Made by a program: the position numbers and the translations under genes. The notes under the pieces are model-generated. The model made no database searches. It had not been told where the DNA came from and saw only the letters and a program-made list of their open reading frames with translations. From Altererythrobacter sp. (GTDB lineage Bacteria > Pseudomonadota > Alphaproteobacteria > Sphingomonadales > Sphingomonadaceae), in contig JAFKFN010000003.1 in NCBI GenBank assembly GCA_017308255.1, positions 124,001-188,000 on the forward strand: a stretch of DNA of 64,000 bases, written 5' to 3'. This document shows, in pieces, positions 43,542 through 52,247 of the stretch. Every line of letters starts with the position of its first letter. The stretch's first letter is position 1.

Positions 43542-43735
43542 GGGAGTATCTCCTTTGCCCGGAATATGGGGCGTTCGCGTCTTCCATAAAAGGGGGCGAT
43601 GGGCCATTGCGCTGCCTCACCCGCAAAGTCTGCTTTGGGGGTGGGAAGCAGGCATTGCCTAATCTGGCCACGTAGACAGCAGCAAGCAGGACGGTTCGAA
43701 CGTGCGTCACCAATGAGAGAGCGAGGTAGGAAGGA

Positions 43736-44260
43736 GTGCCAGCACTTAATTCTTGGCAACTTATCGTCGCCGCCATGCAAGACACCGCGTCGTCGTTTCG
43801 GCGCGAGTCTGATGATGTAATGTATCTCCTTAAAGACGACGGTAGTAGCGCAGTTGTGGACGCAGCGCGCATGACTCAAATGCGGTTGGTGATGATAGCT
43901 GTCGGTGGATTTTCGATGCTCGAAGGAACTCTTGAACAAACACGTGAATGGACCGCACCATTTAGAGAGTTGGACCAGCAGCTTCGCGCTAGAGGCCTAA
44001 ATTCAGTTGCAGATGACTTTATGACATATAGGCTGGCCATAAACGTCCTAAAGCACGGCTATGGGGATAGCTACGAGCAGCTACTGCGGCGAGACAATGT
44101 GCCATTTCGCGTGAAGCCATGCGACGAGAATTTTTTCGAAGAGGGTGATATCGGCGAAATACCAGGGCTCGTTTTGGTCGATGATGATTTTGTGCATTCT
44201 TGCGCTCGTGTAATCGAGGAGGCCTTAACGGCGCTTCGGATTCCGCGCTTGGAAATCTAG
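43736..44260 (+). CDS. Orphan AT-richer gene of unknown function
   Basis: A 174-aa protein from a GTG at 43736 preceded by AGGAAGGA. Codon use is richer in A/T than in the flanking genes (for example AAT, TTA and ATA codons), suggesting recent transfer. The segment TYRLAINVLKHGYGDSYEQLLRR has the look of HEPN-type ribonuclease helices, but no certain motif (R-x4-6-H) was found. The acidic C-terminal part (CDENFFEEGDIGEIPGL) is unusual. Function unknown. It is flanked by msrB and fzlA on the other strand. Confidence 0.6.
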   Translation: MPALNSWQLIVAAMQDTASSFRRESDDVMYLLKDDGSSAVVDAARMTQMRLVMIAVGGFSMLEGTLEQTREWTAPFRELDQQLRARGLNSVADDFMTYRLAINVLKHGYGDSYEQLLRRDNVPFRVKPCDENFFEEGDIGEIPGLVLVDDDFVHSCARVIEEALTALRIPRLEI

Positions 44261-44334
44261 CTGGCTGATCCGCCGCCGTGTCAGCAATACGGTCGATACA
44301 AGACAATGGCGATCCGCCTGGCCCGCAAACACGT

Positions 44335-45006
44335 TCAGGCGTTCACGTCCGCATAGTGGCGCGGGGGCAGGATGCCTTCCATCTTTTCGGTCAGCAGCGG
44401 GCGGAAGCTCGGGCGGCTTTTCATCACGCGGTACCAGCCATGCGCGCCATCGTGCCCGCTCCAGTCGATGCCGCCGAGATAGTCCGCCACGGAGATCTGG
44501 GCCGCCGCCGCGAAATCGGCGAGGCTCATCTGCGCGCCGGCCAGCCAGCGGCGGTTGTCGATCAGCCAGTCGATATAATCGAGATGTTCGTGGGCCAGCC
44601 GCATCGCCCCGCGCAGGACTTTCGAATCGGGCGCCTGGCGCAGCACCAGCCGCTTCTTCATCTTTTCATGCAGCAGCGGCCAGGTGACGTCGGCATAGAA
44701 CGTCTCGTCGAACAGGGCGGTGAGCCGGCGAATCTCGGCACGGGCGGCCGCGGTGCCGAGGATCAGCGGGCTCTTGTCCACCGTCTCGTCGAAATATTCG
44801 CAGATCGCCTGGCTATCGACCAGGGTGAGCTTCTTGTCAGGCAGGCGCAGCACCGGCGTGCGCCCCGCGTGATTGAGCGCGTAGAAGGCGTCGCTGGCAT
44901 CCCACGGATATTCGCGCACCAGCTCGTAGCCGACGCCTTTCTCCCCCAGGGCCAGGCGGACCTTGCGGCTGAACGGACACAGGGGGAAATAGTACAGCTG
45001 CCACAT
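44335..45006 (-). CDS. fzlA: FzlA-like glutathione S-transferase-fold division protein
   Basis: A 223-aa protein of GST fold. It begins LYYFPLCPFSRKVRLALGEK and contains VADYLGGIDWSGHDGAHGWY and MKSRPSFRPLLTEKMEGI, then ends HYADVNA, which matches the FzlA group of alphaproteobacteria as I recall it. In Caulobacter FzlA binds FtsZ and is needed for constriction; it does not act as a classical GST. The start at 45006 gives the normal N-terminus; the upstream in-frame sequence is Arg-rich and unrelated. If not FzlA, it is a generic GST. Confidence 0.76.
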   Translation of the reverse strand: MWQLYYFPLCPFSRKVRLALGEKGVGYELVREYPWDASDAFYALNHAGRTPVLRLPDKKLTLVDSQAICEYFDETVDKSPLILGTAAARAEIRRLTALFDETFYADVTWPLLHEKMKKRLVLRQAPDSKVLRGAMRLAHEHLDYIDWLIDNRRWLAGAQMSLADFAAAAQISVADYLGGIDWSGHDGAHGWYRVMKSRPSFRPLLTEKMEGILPPRHYADVNA

Positions 45007-45061
45007 CAGTTTGCGGCCATGCCGCATGGCCGGCGCGGCGTCCATACCGGGAAGGTGCCGG

Positions 45062-45442
45062 TTACAGCCCCGAAGCCTCCAGCACGCCCAGGCAGGGCTG
45101 CATGACCCCGTCGACGAACCGCGCGCGATCGGGCGCCCGTGCCGCATCCGCATGGAATCGCGACGCTTCCTCTCGCAGGGCCGCTTCCACTTGCGGGCGC
45201 GACAAATTCCGCTCGTCCATCAAGCGGGCCGAGGCGCGGACGAAGAACTCCCGCCCCCGCTCGCCCAGGGCGGGATAGGCCCGCGCGCTTTCCGCGCCGC
45301 GCGCCTGCTCGCCCGCCACCACGGCGAAAGCGGCGGAGCAGCGCAGCAGCATGGCCTGCTCCAGCGACATCGGGCCCGGCGCGGCCTGCTGCGCGGCGGC
45401 GGGCGTGGCGAGAAAGGCGGCGGCAACGAACAGGCGTTTCAT
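45062..45442 (-). CDS. Small secreted protein of unknown function
   Basis: A 126-aa protein with a signal peptide (MKRLFVAAAFLATPAAAQ) and one Cys pair (LLRCSAAF, MQPCLGV) that may be a disulfide. The rest is helical and charged (REFFVRASARLMDERNLSRPQVEAAL). Not recognised as a named family; similar small helical periplasmic proteins are common in sphingomonads. It lies between the fzlA-like and SDR genes. Confidence 0.65.
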   Translation of the reverse strand: MKRLFVAAAFLATPAAAQQAAPGPMSLEQAMLLRCSAAFAVVAGEQARGAESARAYPALGERGREFFVRASARLMDERNLSRPQVEAALREEASRFHADAARAPDRARFVDGVMQPCLGVLEASGL

Positions 45443-45479
45443 CGCATGGCGCCTAGCGGCGGAAAGCTGAACGCCGGCT

Positions 45480-46400
45480 TCACCCCTCCGCCAGCTTCGC
45501 CTTGCGCCGGGTCTCGACAAAGTTGTCCCGGCGGAGCTTCTCGAAGGCGAGGCGCTGCTCATAGCCGCTGTCCGGCGGATAATCGCGGTAATCGGCGAGG
45601 ATCTCGTCGAACAGCTCGCGCAGTTCCTCCTTGTGATCGGGGTGCGTGAAGATGTTCGCCCGATTGTCGCGGATGCCGTCAAGGATGCGGGCGCCGATCG
45701 TATCCGGCTCCATGCCGAATTCGTGGACCCCGGCAAGCCGTTCCACCGCGGTGCGGTCCACCGGCTTCATCGCGCCCTTCAGCCCTTCAGGGCGCACATC
45801 GTCGCTGGCGTAGATATAGCTCTTCACCAGCCCCGGATGCACGACCGAGACGCCGATGCCGTATTGATACATCGAATGGCGCAGCGAATAGCTGAGCCCG
45901 CGCACGGCGAACTTGGCGGTGTTGTAGATGCCGGGCGATCCGCTGGCGATGAAGCTGGCCATGCTGGCGGTATTGGTGATGTGCCCGCCTTTCACTTCGC
46001 CCGAAAGCGCCCGCGCCTTCATGCGCGGGGCGAAAGTCATCACCCCGTTGACCACGCCGTGGAAATCGACGCCCAGGACCCAATCCCAATCGTCATAGGA
46101 CGAATCCTCGATCGGCTGGAAAAGGTTCACCCCGGCATTGTTGAACAGCAGGCTGACCGGGCCGAACTCCGCCTCCACCCGGTCGGCCGCCTCGCGGAAG
46201 CCTTCGCGGCTGGACACGTCGAGCTGGACGCCCATGACCTCGCGGTTGTCCAGGCTGGCAAGCGCCGCGTCGATCGAATCCTGGCGGATATCGGCGATGG
46301 CGACCTTGCAGCCTTGTTCCAGCAGGTTCCGCACGATGCCGATGCCGACACCGTTGGCGCCGCCGGTGACGAAGGCGGTGCGGCCCGCGAAGTCTTTCAT
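45480..46400 (-). CDS. Short-chain dehydrogenase/reductase
   Basis: A 306-aa NAD(P)-dependent oxidoreductase. The nucleotide site is FVTGGANGVGIGIVRNL, then FNNAGVNLFQPI; the active-site Ser is in NTASMASFIAS and the Tyr-x-x-x-Lys in GIYNTAKFAVRG. The C-terminal extension (about 240-306) is longer than in classical SDRs. It is coupled to the upstream SnoaL-like gene by a 4-bp ATGA overlap. The acceptor is unknown; the catabolic neighbourhood suggests an alcohol or aromatic ketone. Confidence 0.88.
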   Translation of the reverse strand: MKDFAGRTAFVTGGANGVGIGIVRNLLEQGCKVAIADIRQDSIDAALASLDNREVMGVQLDVSSREGFREAADRVEAEFGPVSLLFNNAGVNLFQPIEDSSYDDWDWVLGVDFHGVVNGVMTFAPRMKARALSGEVKGGHITNTASMASFIASGSPGIYNTAKFAVRGLSYSLRHSMYQYGIGVSVVHPGLVKSYIYASDDVRPEGLKGAMKPVDRTAVERLAGVHEFGMEPDTIGARILDGIRDNRANIFTHPDHKEELRELFDEILADYRDYPPDSGYEQRLAFEKLRRDNFVETRRKAKLAEG

Positions 46401-46894
46401 CGGGCCGCGTCCATCGAGCGGACGGGATTTTCCTGCCCGCTCTCCCGCCCGGGCAGGAACTCGTTCATGATTCGCCGCTCGGTGAACAGCCAGCGCCCAT
46501 CGACCTTTTGCAGCTTGTCCTCGTAGATGCCGAAGGTGCCCATCCTGGGCTTCTTGCCCGGCCCGTCATTGGCCATTTCGAACCACTGCGCACGCGTCCA
46601 GGCGCGATCGCCCTCCACGCGAATGGCGGTGTGAGTCAGCACATGGCGCAGAACGGCAGGCTGGCCGTCCTCGTCGACATAGATCGTGGCGATCCGTTCC
46701 TTGAAGCCTTTCACCGTCTCCAGGATCTGGGCCTTGCCCTTCACCCGGCCGCGGGCGAATTCGAACTCCGCATCGTCGGTGAACATCGCGATGAAGCTGT
46801 CGAGATCGTTATAATCCAGCGCGAAAAGATACCGCGCCATGAGATCCTCGATCTCCGCGCGGTCGCGCGCATAGCTGCCCGAATAATCCTGCAT
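46397..46894 (-). CDS. SnoaL/NTF2-like small polyketide-cyclase-fold protein
   Basis: A 165-aa protein of the NTF2-like superfamily. The pattern AEIEDLMARYLFALDYNDLDSFIAMFTDDAEFEF is the conserved N-terminal region of SnoaL-like enzymes (helices, then the acidic active-site cup). The start at 46894 follows the preferred family length. Coupled to the SDR gene (ATGA). Members isomerise or dehydrate small cyclic substrates, but the substrate here is unknown. Confidence 0.82.
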   Translation of the reverse strand: MQDYSGSYARDRAEIEDLMARYLFALDYNDLDSFIAMFTDDAEFEFARGRVKGKAQILETVKGFKERIATIYVDEDGQPAVLRHVLTHTAIRVEGDRAWTRAQWFEMANDGPGKKPRMGTFGIYEDKLQKVDGRWLFTERRIMNEFLPGRESGQENPVRSMDAAR

Positions 46895-47055
46895 CTGCCG
46901 AAGGTTCCTTCTCCAATCGCCTGTCGCCGCGCCGCGACGCAATGCGACAAATTATCTTTCGCCCATTCTCTATTCACCTCCTAGAAACGCGGGCAAGCGG
47001 AATTGCGGCAAGACCTCGCGATAGAGCGGGGCAGCGCGAGAGAGGGGGAGAACCC

Positions 47056-48465
47056 ATGGCCATCGCGCCAACCGGAGCGGAAGCGACTGTCGCGGCCGAA
47101 ACGCCCGCCCACGCCAGCACGCAGCCCTGGCCTTCGGAACGCGCCGGCTTCTTCGCGCTGGCCGCGGTCATTTTCGCCACCTTCGTCACGTTCTTCGACC
47201 AGACCGTGTTCGCCATGCTGGCCGAACGGATCAAGGGCAGCTTCGGCATTTCCGACGCCACGCTGGGCTTCCTGCTCGGGCCGGCCAGCGTGATCGCCTA
47301 TGTGATCGTGGGCATCCCGCTGGCGCGGCTGGTGGACATCTATGCCCGCAAATACGTGCTGGCGGGCGGCATCGCCCTGCTCGGCGCCATCATGGCCCTG
47401 GGCGGCCTGGCGCAGAGCTTCGCCCAGCTCATGGGCACGCGGCTGTTCGTCGGCGCATCAAGCTCCGCCAACGGCCCGGGCTCCTACTCGATGCTGGTCG
47501 ATTATTTCCGGCCGCTGCGCATCCCCCTGGTCTTCGCGCTGCTGCAGCTCGGCTACATCGGCGGAAGCTCGCTCGGCAATATCCTCGGCGGGCAGATGAT
47601 CGCGTGGACGGCCACCATGCCCACGATGATCTCGATCCTGGGCATCTCCGTTTTCAACTGGCAGCTGGTGCTGGTCATCATCGGCTCTCTGGGTATCCTG
47701 GCGGCCCTGTTCCTGCTGCTGGTGAAGGAACCGCCGCGGCGCAGCGCGCCCGAATCGCACCAGCTCGTGGCCCGCGACGCGCCGTTCGCGCGCAAGATCG
47801 CCGCCTTCATGGGCTGGGACGCCGCCGTGGCGATCTGGCGGCGCAAGCAGGTGTTCCTTCCGCTGTTCGCCGCGCTGGCGCTGTCGGCGGTCGAAAGCCA
47901 GGGCCTGCCCGCCTGGCGCATCCCGTTCATGGCCCGCACCTATGGCTGGAGCGAGGCAGAGACCGGCGCCCTGCTGGGCTCGCTGCAACTGGTGGCGATG
48001 CTCGCCGGTATCGCCGCCGGCGGGGTGTTCGTCACCTGGATGGGCAAGCGCTACAAGGATGCCAATATCAGGGCGACGGCGATCATCTTCGCCTGCACCA
48101 CGGTGGCCACGATCGCCGCGCCGCTGATGCCCACGGGCGAGCTGGCGCTGACGATGATGGCGCTGGGCGTGTTCTTCGGCCTTGCCGGCGCGCCGGCGCA
48201 GAATGCCGCCATCCAGCGCATCGCGCCTAACGAGATGCGCGGCCAGGTGAGCGCGCTATACCTGTTCATGTTCACCTTCTTCGGGGCGATGGGGAGCTGG
48301 GTGATCGGCGCGGTCAGCACTTATGTGGTAGGTGACGAAAGCCAGGTGTGGAAGGCGATCCTGATCACCGCCGTGGTGTTCCTGCCGGTGGCGACGTTCT
48401 TCATGTATCGCGGCATCCGGCCCTATCGCGAAGAGGTGGAACGGCTCGAGGCAGCCGGCCTGTGA
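47056..48465 (+). CDS. MFS transporter
   Basis: A 469-aa inner-membrane carrier with 12 hydrophobic segments. FFDQTVFAMLAERIKGSFGISDATLGFLLGPA and LARLVDIYARKYVLAGGIALLG are the helix 1-2 loop signature of the major facilitator superfamily, here of the anion/aromatic-acid porter type (weak assignment). The start at 47056 has GGGGGAG eight bases upstream. It is divergent from the SnoaL-like/SDR operon, so a shared regulatory region (46895-47055) is likely. Substrate unknown. Confidence 0.85.
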   Translation: MAIAPTGAEATVAAETPAHASTQPWPSERAGFFALAAVIFATFVTFFDQTVFAMLAERIKGSFGISDATLGFLLGPASVIAYVIVGIPLARLVDIYARKYVLAGGIALLGAIMALGGLAQSFAQLMGTRLFVGASSSANGPGSYSMLVDYFRPLRIPLVFALLQLGYIGGSSLGNILGGQMIAWTATMPTMISILGISVFNWQLVLVIIGSLGILAALFLLLVKEPPRRSAPESHQLVARDAPFARKIAAFMGWDAAVAIWRRKQVFLPLFAALALSAVESQGLPAWRIPFMARTYGWSEAETGALLGSLQLVAMLAGIAAGGVFVTWMGKRYKDANIRATAIIFACTTVATIAAPLMPTGELALTMMALGVFFGLAGAPAQNAAIQRIAPNEMRGQVSALYLFMFTFFGAMGSWVIGAVSTYVVGDESQVWKAILITAVVFLPVATFFMYRGIRPYREEVERLEAAGL

Positions 48466-48607
48466 AGCAGCCAGTGCCCGTTGACTTGGCGCGGGCGGCG
48501 TCTCAATCGTAAGCGATACTTACGAAGTGGGAGAGTCGGGCCGCTTGCCGAACGGCAGGCCGCCGTTCCGGCGAAGGCTCTCTCATCGGCGATGAAGGAG
48601 TCTTGCC

Positions 48608-50038
48608 TTGGCTGAATACCCCGCGCTTTACCTGCTGATTGATGGCGAGCGGGTTACTGGTGGTGGCCGTCGCACGTTCAGCGTGGTCAATCCGGCGAGT
48701 GGCGAAGCGATCGGCGCGCTGCCGCTGGCGGAGGCGGCCGATCTGGACCGGGCGCTGGAGGTGGCGGCGAAGGGTTTCCGCATCTGGCGCAAGTCCACGC
48801 CGCAGGAACGCGCGGCGGTGCTGCAGGGGGCGGCGCGGCTGATGGCGGAACGGCAGGAACAGCTGGCCCGCATCGCCACGATGGAACAGGGCAAACCGCT
48901 GGCCGAAAGCCGGCTGGAAGTGATGATGAATGTCGGCCTGTTCAACTTCTACGCCGGTGAGGTCTTCCGCCTCTACGGCCGGGAGCTGGTGCGGCCGGAA
49001 GGCACGCGCTCGACCGTTCGGCACGAGCCGGTGGGCCCGGTCGCGGCCTTCGCCCCGTGGAACTTCCCGCTCGGCAATCCGGGCCGCAAGCTGGGCGCGC
49101 CGATCGCCGCGGGCTGCTCGGTGATCCTCAAGGCGGCCGAGGAGACGCCGGCTTCGGCGCTGGGCGTCCTGCAATGCCTGCTCGATGCCGGGCTGCCCAA
49201 GGAAGTGGCGCAGGCGGTGTTCGGCGTGCCCGACGAGGTCAGCCGCCACCTGCTCGCCTCGCCGGTGATCCGCAAGCTCAGCTTCACCGGCTCCACGGTG
49301 GTCGGCAAGCACCTGGCCAAGCTGGCGGCCGAGGACATGAAGCGCACGACGATGGAGCTTGGCGGCCACGGCCCGGTGCTGGTGTTCGGCGATGCCGATA
49401 TCGACAAGGCGCTGGAGACGGCGGTCTTCGGCAAGTACCGCAACGCCGGGCAGGTCTGCGTGAGCCCGACGCGCTTCATCGTGGAAGAGACGGTGTTCGA
49501 GCGGTTCCGCGACGGGTTCGTCGAACGGGCCAAGGCGGTAAAGGTGGGTGACGGGCTGGCGGACGGCACCCGCATGGGCCCGATGGCCAACCCCCGCCGG
49601 CCGGAAGCGATGGACCGGCTGATCGGCGATGCGAAGGCCAAGGGCGCGGTGCTCCACACCGGCGGGGAGCGGATCGGCAATCAGGGCTTCTTCTATGCCC
49701 CCAGCGTGCTCAGCGAAGTGCCGCTGGAGGCCGACATCATGAACGAGGAGCCCTTCGGCCCGGTGGCGCTGATCAATCCCTACAAGGGCGAGGGGGAGAT
49801 GATCGCCGAAGCCAATCGGCTGCCCTATGGCCTGGCGGCCTATGCGTGGACCGGCGATTACCAGCGCCAGCGCCGGCTGGCGGCGGAGATCGAGGCCGGC
49901 ATGGTCGGCATCAACAGCCACATGATCGGCGGGGCCGACAGCCCCTTCGGCGGCGTCAAATGGTCCGGCCACGGCAGCGAGGACGGACCCGAAGGCGTGA
50001 TGGCCTGCCTGGTGACCAAAGCAGTGCACGAAGGGTGA
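48608..50038 (+). CDS. NAD(P)-dependent aldehyde dehydrogenase
   Basis: A 476-aa enzyme of the ALDH superfamily. Motifs: FAPWNFPLGNPGRKLGAPIAAG, the NAD site SFTGSTVVGKHLAKLA, catalytic Glu in TTMELGGHGPVLVF and catalytic Cys in NAGQVCVSPTRF. The sequence is closest to succinate-semialdehyde/aromatic aldehyde types. The TTG at 48608 has AAGGAG seven bases upstream, and no better start is nearby. It may remove the aldehyde made by the ThDP decarboxylase encoded 4 kb downstream; that link is inference. Confidence 0.9.
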   Translation: MAEYPALYLLIDGERVTGGGRRTFSVVNPASGEAIGALPLAEAADLDRALEVAAKGFRIWRKSTPQERAAVLQGAARLMAERQEQLARIATMEQGKPLAESRLEVMMNVGLFNFYAGEVFRLYGRELVRPEGTRSTVRHEPVGPVAAFAPWNFPLGNPGRKLGAPIAAGCSVILKAAEETPASALGVLQCLLDAGLPKEVAQAVFGVPDEVSRHLLASPVIRKLSFTGSTVVGKHLAKLAAEDMKRTTMELGGHGPVLVFGDADIDKALETAVFGKYRNAGQVCVSPTRFIVEETVFERFRDGFVERAKAVKVGDGLADGTRMGPMANPRRPEAMDRLIGDAKAKGAVLHTGGERIGNQGFFYAPSVLSEVPLEADIMNEEPFGPVALINPYKGEGEMIAEANRLPYGLAAYAWTGDYQRQRRLAAEIEAGMVGINSHMIGGADSPFGGVKWSGHGSEDGPEGVMACLVTKAVHEG

Positions 50039-50045
50039 CGCAAAC

Positions 50046-50067
50046 CCCTCTCCCGCGAGGGAGAGGG
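50046..50067. terminator. Perfect hairpin after the aldehyde dehydrogenase gene
   Basis: CCCTCTCCC and GGGAGAGGG form a perfect 9-bp stem with GCGA loop, starting eight bases after the stop codon. More short inverted repeats fill the remaining gap to about 50,208 (for example AACTCGC/GCGAGT), so this gap is a structured intergenic repeat. Confidence 0.55.
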
Positions 50068-50229
50068 ATACGCAGGCTTGGCAGCTTGCTGCCTAGCCGA
50101 AGTTGGGTGAGGGCGTGCTACGCTCGGTGGGCCGAGCACCCTCATCCAAGCTACGCTAACTCGCTGCGCGAGTAAGCTTCGCTATCCTTCTCCCTCAACG
50201 GAGAAGGTTTGGAACGAACGGAGACACGG

Positions 50230-51285
50230 TTGACTCACGAACTCAAGACCGGCGGTGATCGCGGATACCTGCGCATCGCCACCGAAGAGGCTTTCGCCAC
50301 GCAGGAACAGTTCGACGCGATCATGCGCCTGGTGAAGGAAGGCCGCGCCGACCAGGGAACCGTCAGCCTCTGGGGCTTCTACGGCACCAGCCCGAGCGAG
50401 CGCACGACCTTCATCCGCGAGCGCCTGCTGGATGTGGGCGAGTTGCGGCTGAAGGCGATGGACGACGCGGGCATCGACAAGGCCGTGCTGGCGATGACCA
50501 GCCCCGGCACGCAGTCATTATTCGATGCCGAGGAAGCCAAGCGCATCGCCCGCAATGCCAACGACTTCCTCAAGGACCGCTGCGAAGCGCATCCCGACCG
50601 GTTCTATGGCATGGCCGCCGTCGCCCCCATCGATCCGGAATGGTCCGCACAGGAACTGCGCCGCGCCAAGGAGGAGCTGGGCTTCCACGGGGTGCAGATC
50701 AACAGCCATACCCACGGCCATTATCTGGACGAGCCGCAGTTCGATCCGATCCTGCGCGCCTGCGCCGATCTGGACCTGCCGCTATACATCCACCCTCAGG
50801 GCCTGCCCGACAGCATGATCGGCGACATGGTCGGCGCCGGGCTGGACGGGGCGGTCTATGGCTTCGCGGTGGAGGTCAGCTATCACGCGATGCGGCTGAT
50901 GACGACCGGCGTGTTCGATCGCTATCCCGATCTCCAGCTGATGCTGGGCCATGGCTGCGAAGGCCTGCCGCACATGCTCTATCGGCTGGACTACATGCAC
51001 AAGGCCGGGCTGCGCAGCGGCCGCTATCCGCGGCTGAAGCCACTGCAGCACGATCTGTTCCACTACATGCGCAACAACGTGCTGGCGACCAATAGCGGCC
51101 TTCCCTTCGGCCCGGCGATCAAGCTGATGATCGAGGTCATGGGCGAAGACCGGGTGATGTATGCGATGGATTACCCCTATCAATACGTGCCGGACGAAGT
51201 ACGCTGGATGGACGATCTCGACATCACGCCCGAACAGAAGAAGAAGTTCTTCCAGACCAACGCCGAACGCTGGTTCAAGCTCTAG
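50230..51285 (+). CDS. Amidohydrolase-family decarboxylase, LigW-like
   Basis: A 351-aa metal-dependent enzyme. From memory it is strikingly similar to LigW, the 5-carboxyvanillate decarboxylase of Sphingobium SYK-6: LKTGGDRGYLRIATEEAFAT, VSLWGFYGTSPSERTTFI, QINSHTHGHYLDEPQFDPIL and MGEDRVMYAMDYPYQYV all align. Expected metal/catalytic residues are visible: Glu in IATEEAF, His in YIHPQGLPDS and Asp in AMDYPYQ. The TTG at 50230 has ACGGAG six bases upstream and gives the family N-terminus. Decarboxylation of an aromatic acid is likely; the exact substrate is uncertain. Confidence 0.82.
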   Translation: MTHELKTGGDRGYLRIATEEAFATQEQFDAIMRLVKEGRADQGTVSLWGFYGTSPSERTTFIRERLLDVGELRLKAMDDAGIDKAVLAMTSPGTQSLFDAEEAKRIARNANDFLKDRCEAHPDRFYGMAAVAPIDPEWSAQELRRAKEELGFHGVQINSHTHGHYLDEPQFDPILRACADLDLPLYIHPQGLPDSMIGDMVGAGLDGAVYGFAVEVSYHAMRLMTTGVFDRYPDLQLMLGHGCEGLPHMLYRLDYMHKAGLRSGRYPRLKPLQHDLFHYMRNNVLATNSGLPFGPAIKLMIEVMGEDRVMYAMDYPYQYVPDEVRWMDDLDITPEQKKKFFQTNAERWFKL

Positions 51286-51297
51286 GAGACTCAAGCG

Positions 51298-52155
51298 ATG
51301 ACGACTTATGCCGTGACCGGCGCCAGCGGAAAGCTCGGCCGACTCGTGCTCGATGAGCTGCTCCAGCAGACCGATGCGGCGAACATCGTGGCGCTGGCCC
51401 GCGATCCCAGCACGCTGCAGGAATACGACCAGCGCGGCGTGCAGGTGCGGCAGGCGGATTATGACGATCCCGACAGCCTCAAGGCCGCGCTGCGCGGGGT
51501 GGACCGGCTGCTGCTGATCAGCGGCAACGCCGTGGGCGAGCGCGAGCGGCAGCACGGCAACGTCATCAACGCGGCGAAGGAAGCGGGCGTTTCGTACATC
51601 GCCTATACCTCGATCCTGAAAGGCGACAGATCGCGCCTGGCGCTGGCGCCGGAACATGTCGCGACCGAGAAGCTGCTGGCCGGCAGCGGGTTGAATTACG
51701 ACTTGCTGCGCAATGGCTGGTATTCGGAAAACTATACCGGCGGCCTCGCCCAGGCGCTGGAGAGCGGCAAGATCTTCGGCGCGGTGGGCCAGGGCAAGCT
51801 GTCCACCGCCAGCCGCCGCGATCTGGCCGCCGGCGCCGCCGCCGCGCTGCTCAAGGGCGAAGGCGGCCGGACTTACGAGCTGGCCGGCGACAGCGGCTGG
51901 ACGATGGACGAATTCGCGGCGGAAGTGTCCCGCCAGGCGGGCAAGCCGATCGCCTATGTGGACCAGAGCGAAGCGGAATATGCCAGGGTGCTGGAAGGCG
52001 CCGGCCTGCCGCCGCCGGTCGCGGCCATGCTGGCCAGCACCAGCGCGCTGTCGGGCCATGGCGAGCTGTACGACGATAGCCGGAACTTGAGCACGCTGTC
52101 CGGCCGCCCCACCACGCCGATAAGCGAAACGATCGCGGCGGCGCTGAAGGGATAA
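51298..52155 (+). CDS. NmrA/QorB-like NAD(P)H-dependent reductase
   Basis: A 285-aa enzyme. The nucleotide loop is YAVTGASGKLGRLVLDEL. DYDDPDSLKAALRGVDRLLLISG and YIAYTSILKGDRSRLALAPEH match the QorB (quinone oxidoreductase 2)-type atypical SDR group, which lacks the classical Tyr-x-x-x-Lys. It lies 12 bp after the LigW-like gene and is probably in the same transcript. Substrate (quinone or related product) is a guess. Confidence 0.85.
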   Translation: MTTYAVTGASGKLGRLVLDELLQQTDAANIVALARDPSTLQEYDQRGVQVRQADYDDPDSLKAALRGVDRLLLISGNAVGERERQHGNVINAAKEAGVSYIAYTSILKGDRSRLALAPEHVATEKLLAGSGLNYDLLRNGWYSENYTGGLAQALESGKIFGAVGQGKLSTASRRDLAAGAAAALLKGEGGRTYELAGDSGWTMDEFAAEVSRQAGKPIAYVDQSEAEYARVLEGAGLPPPVAAMLASTSALSGHGELYDDSRNLSTLSGRPTTPISETIAAALKG

Positions 52156-52247
52156 GGCAGGCTTCCCCCAAGCGGGGAGGTTCCCGCCACGCCATGGTGG
52201 ACGGTCCCCTTCCCATCCGGGGAGGGTTGGGAGAGGGAGAAGATTGA

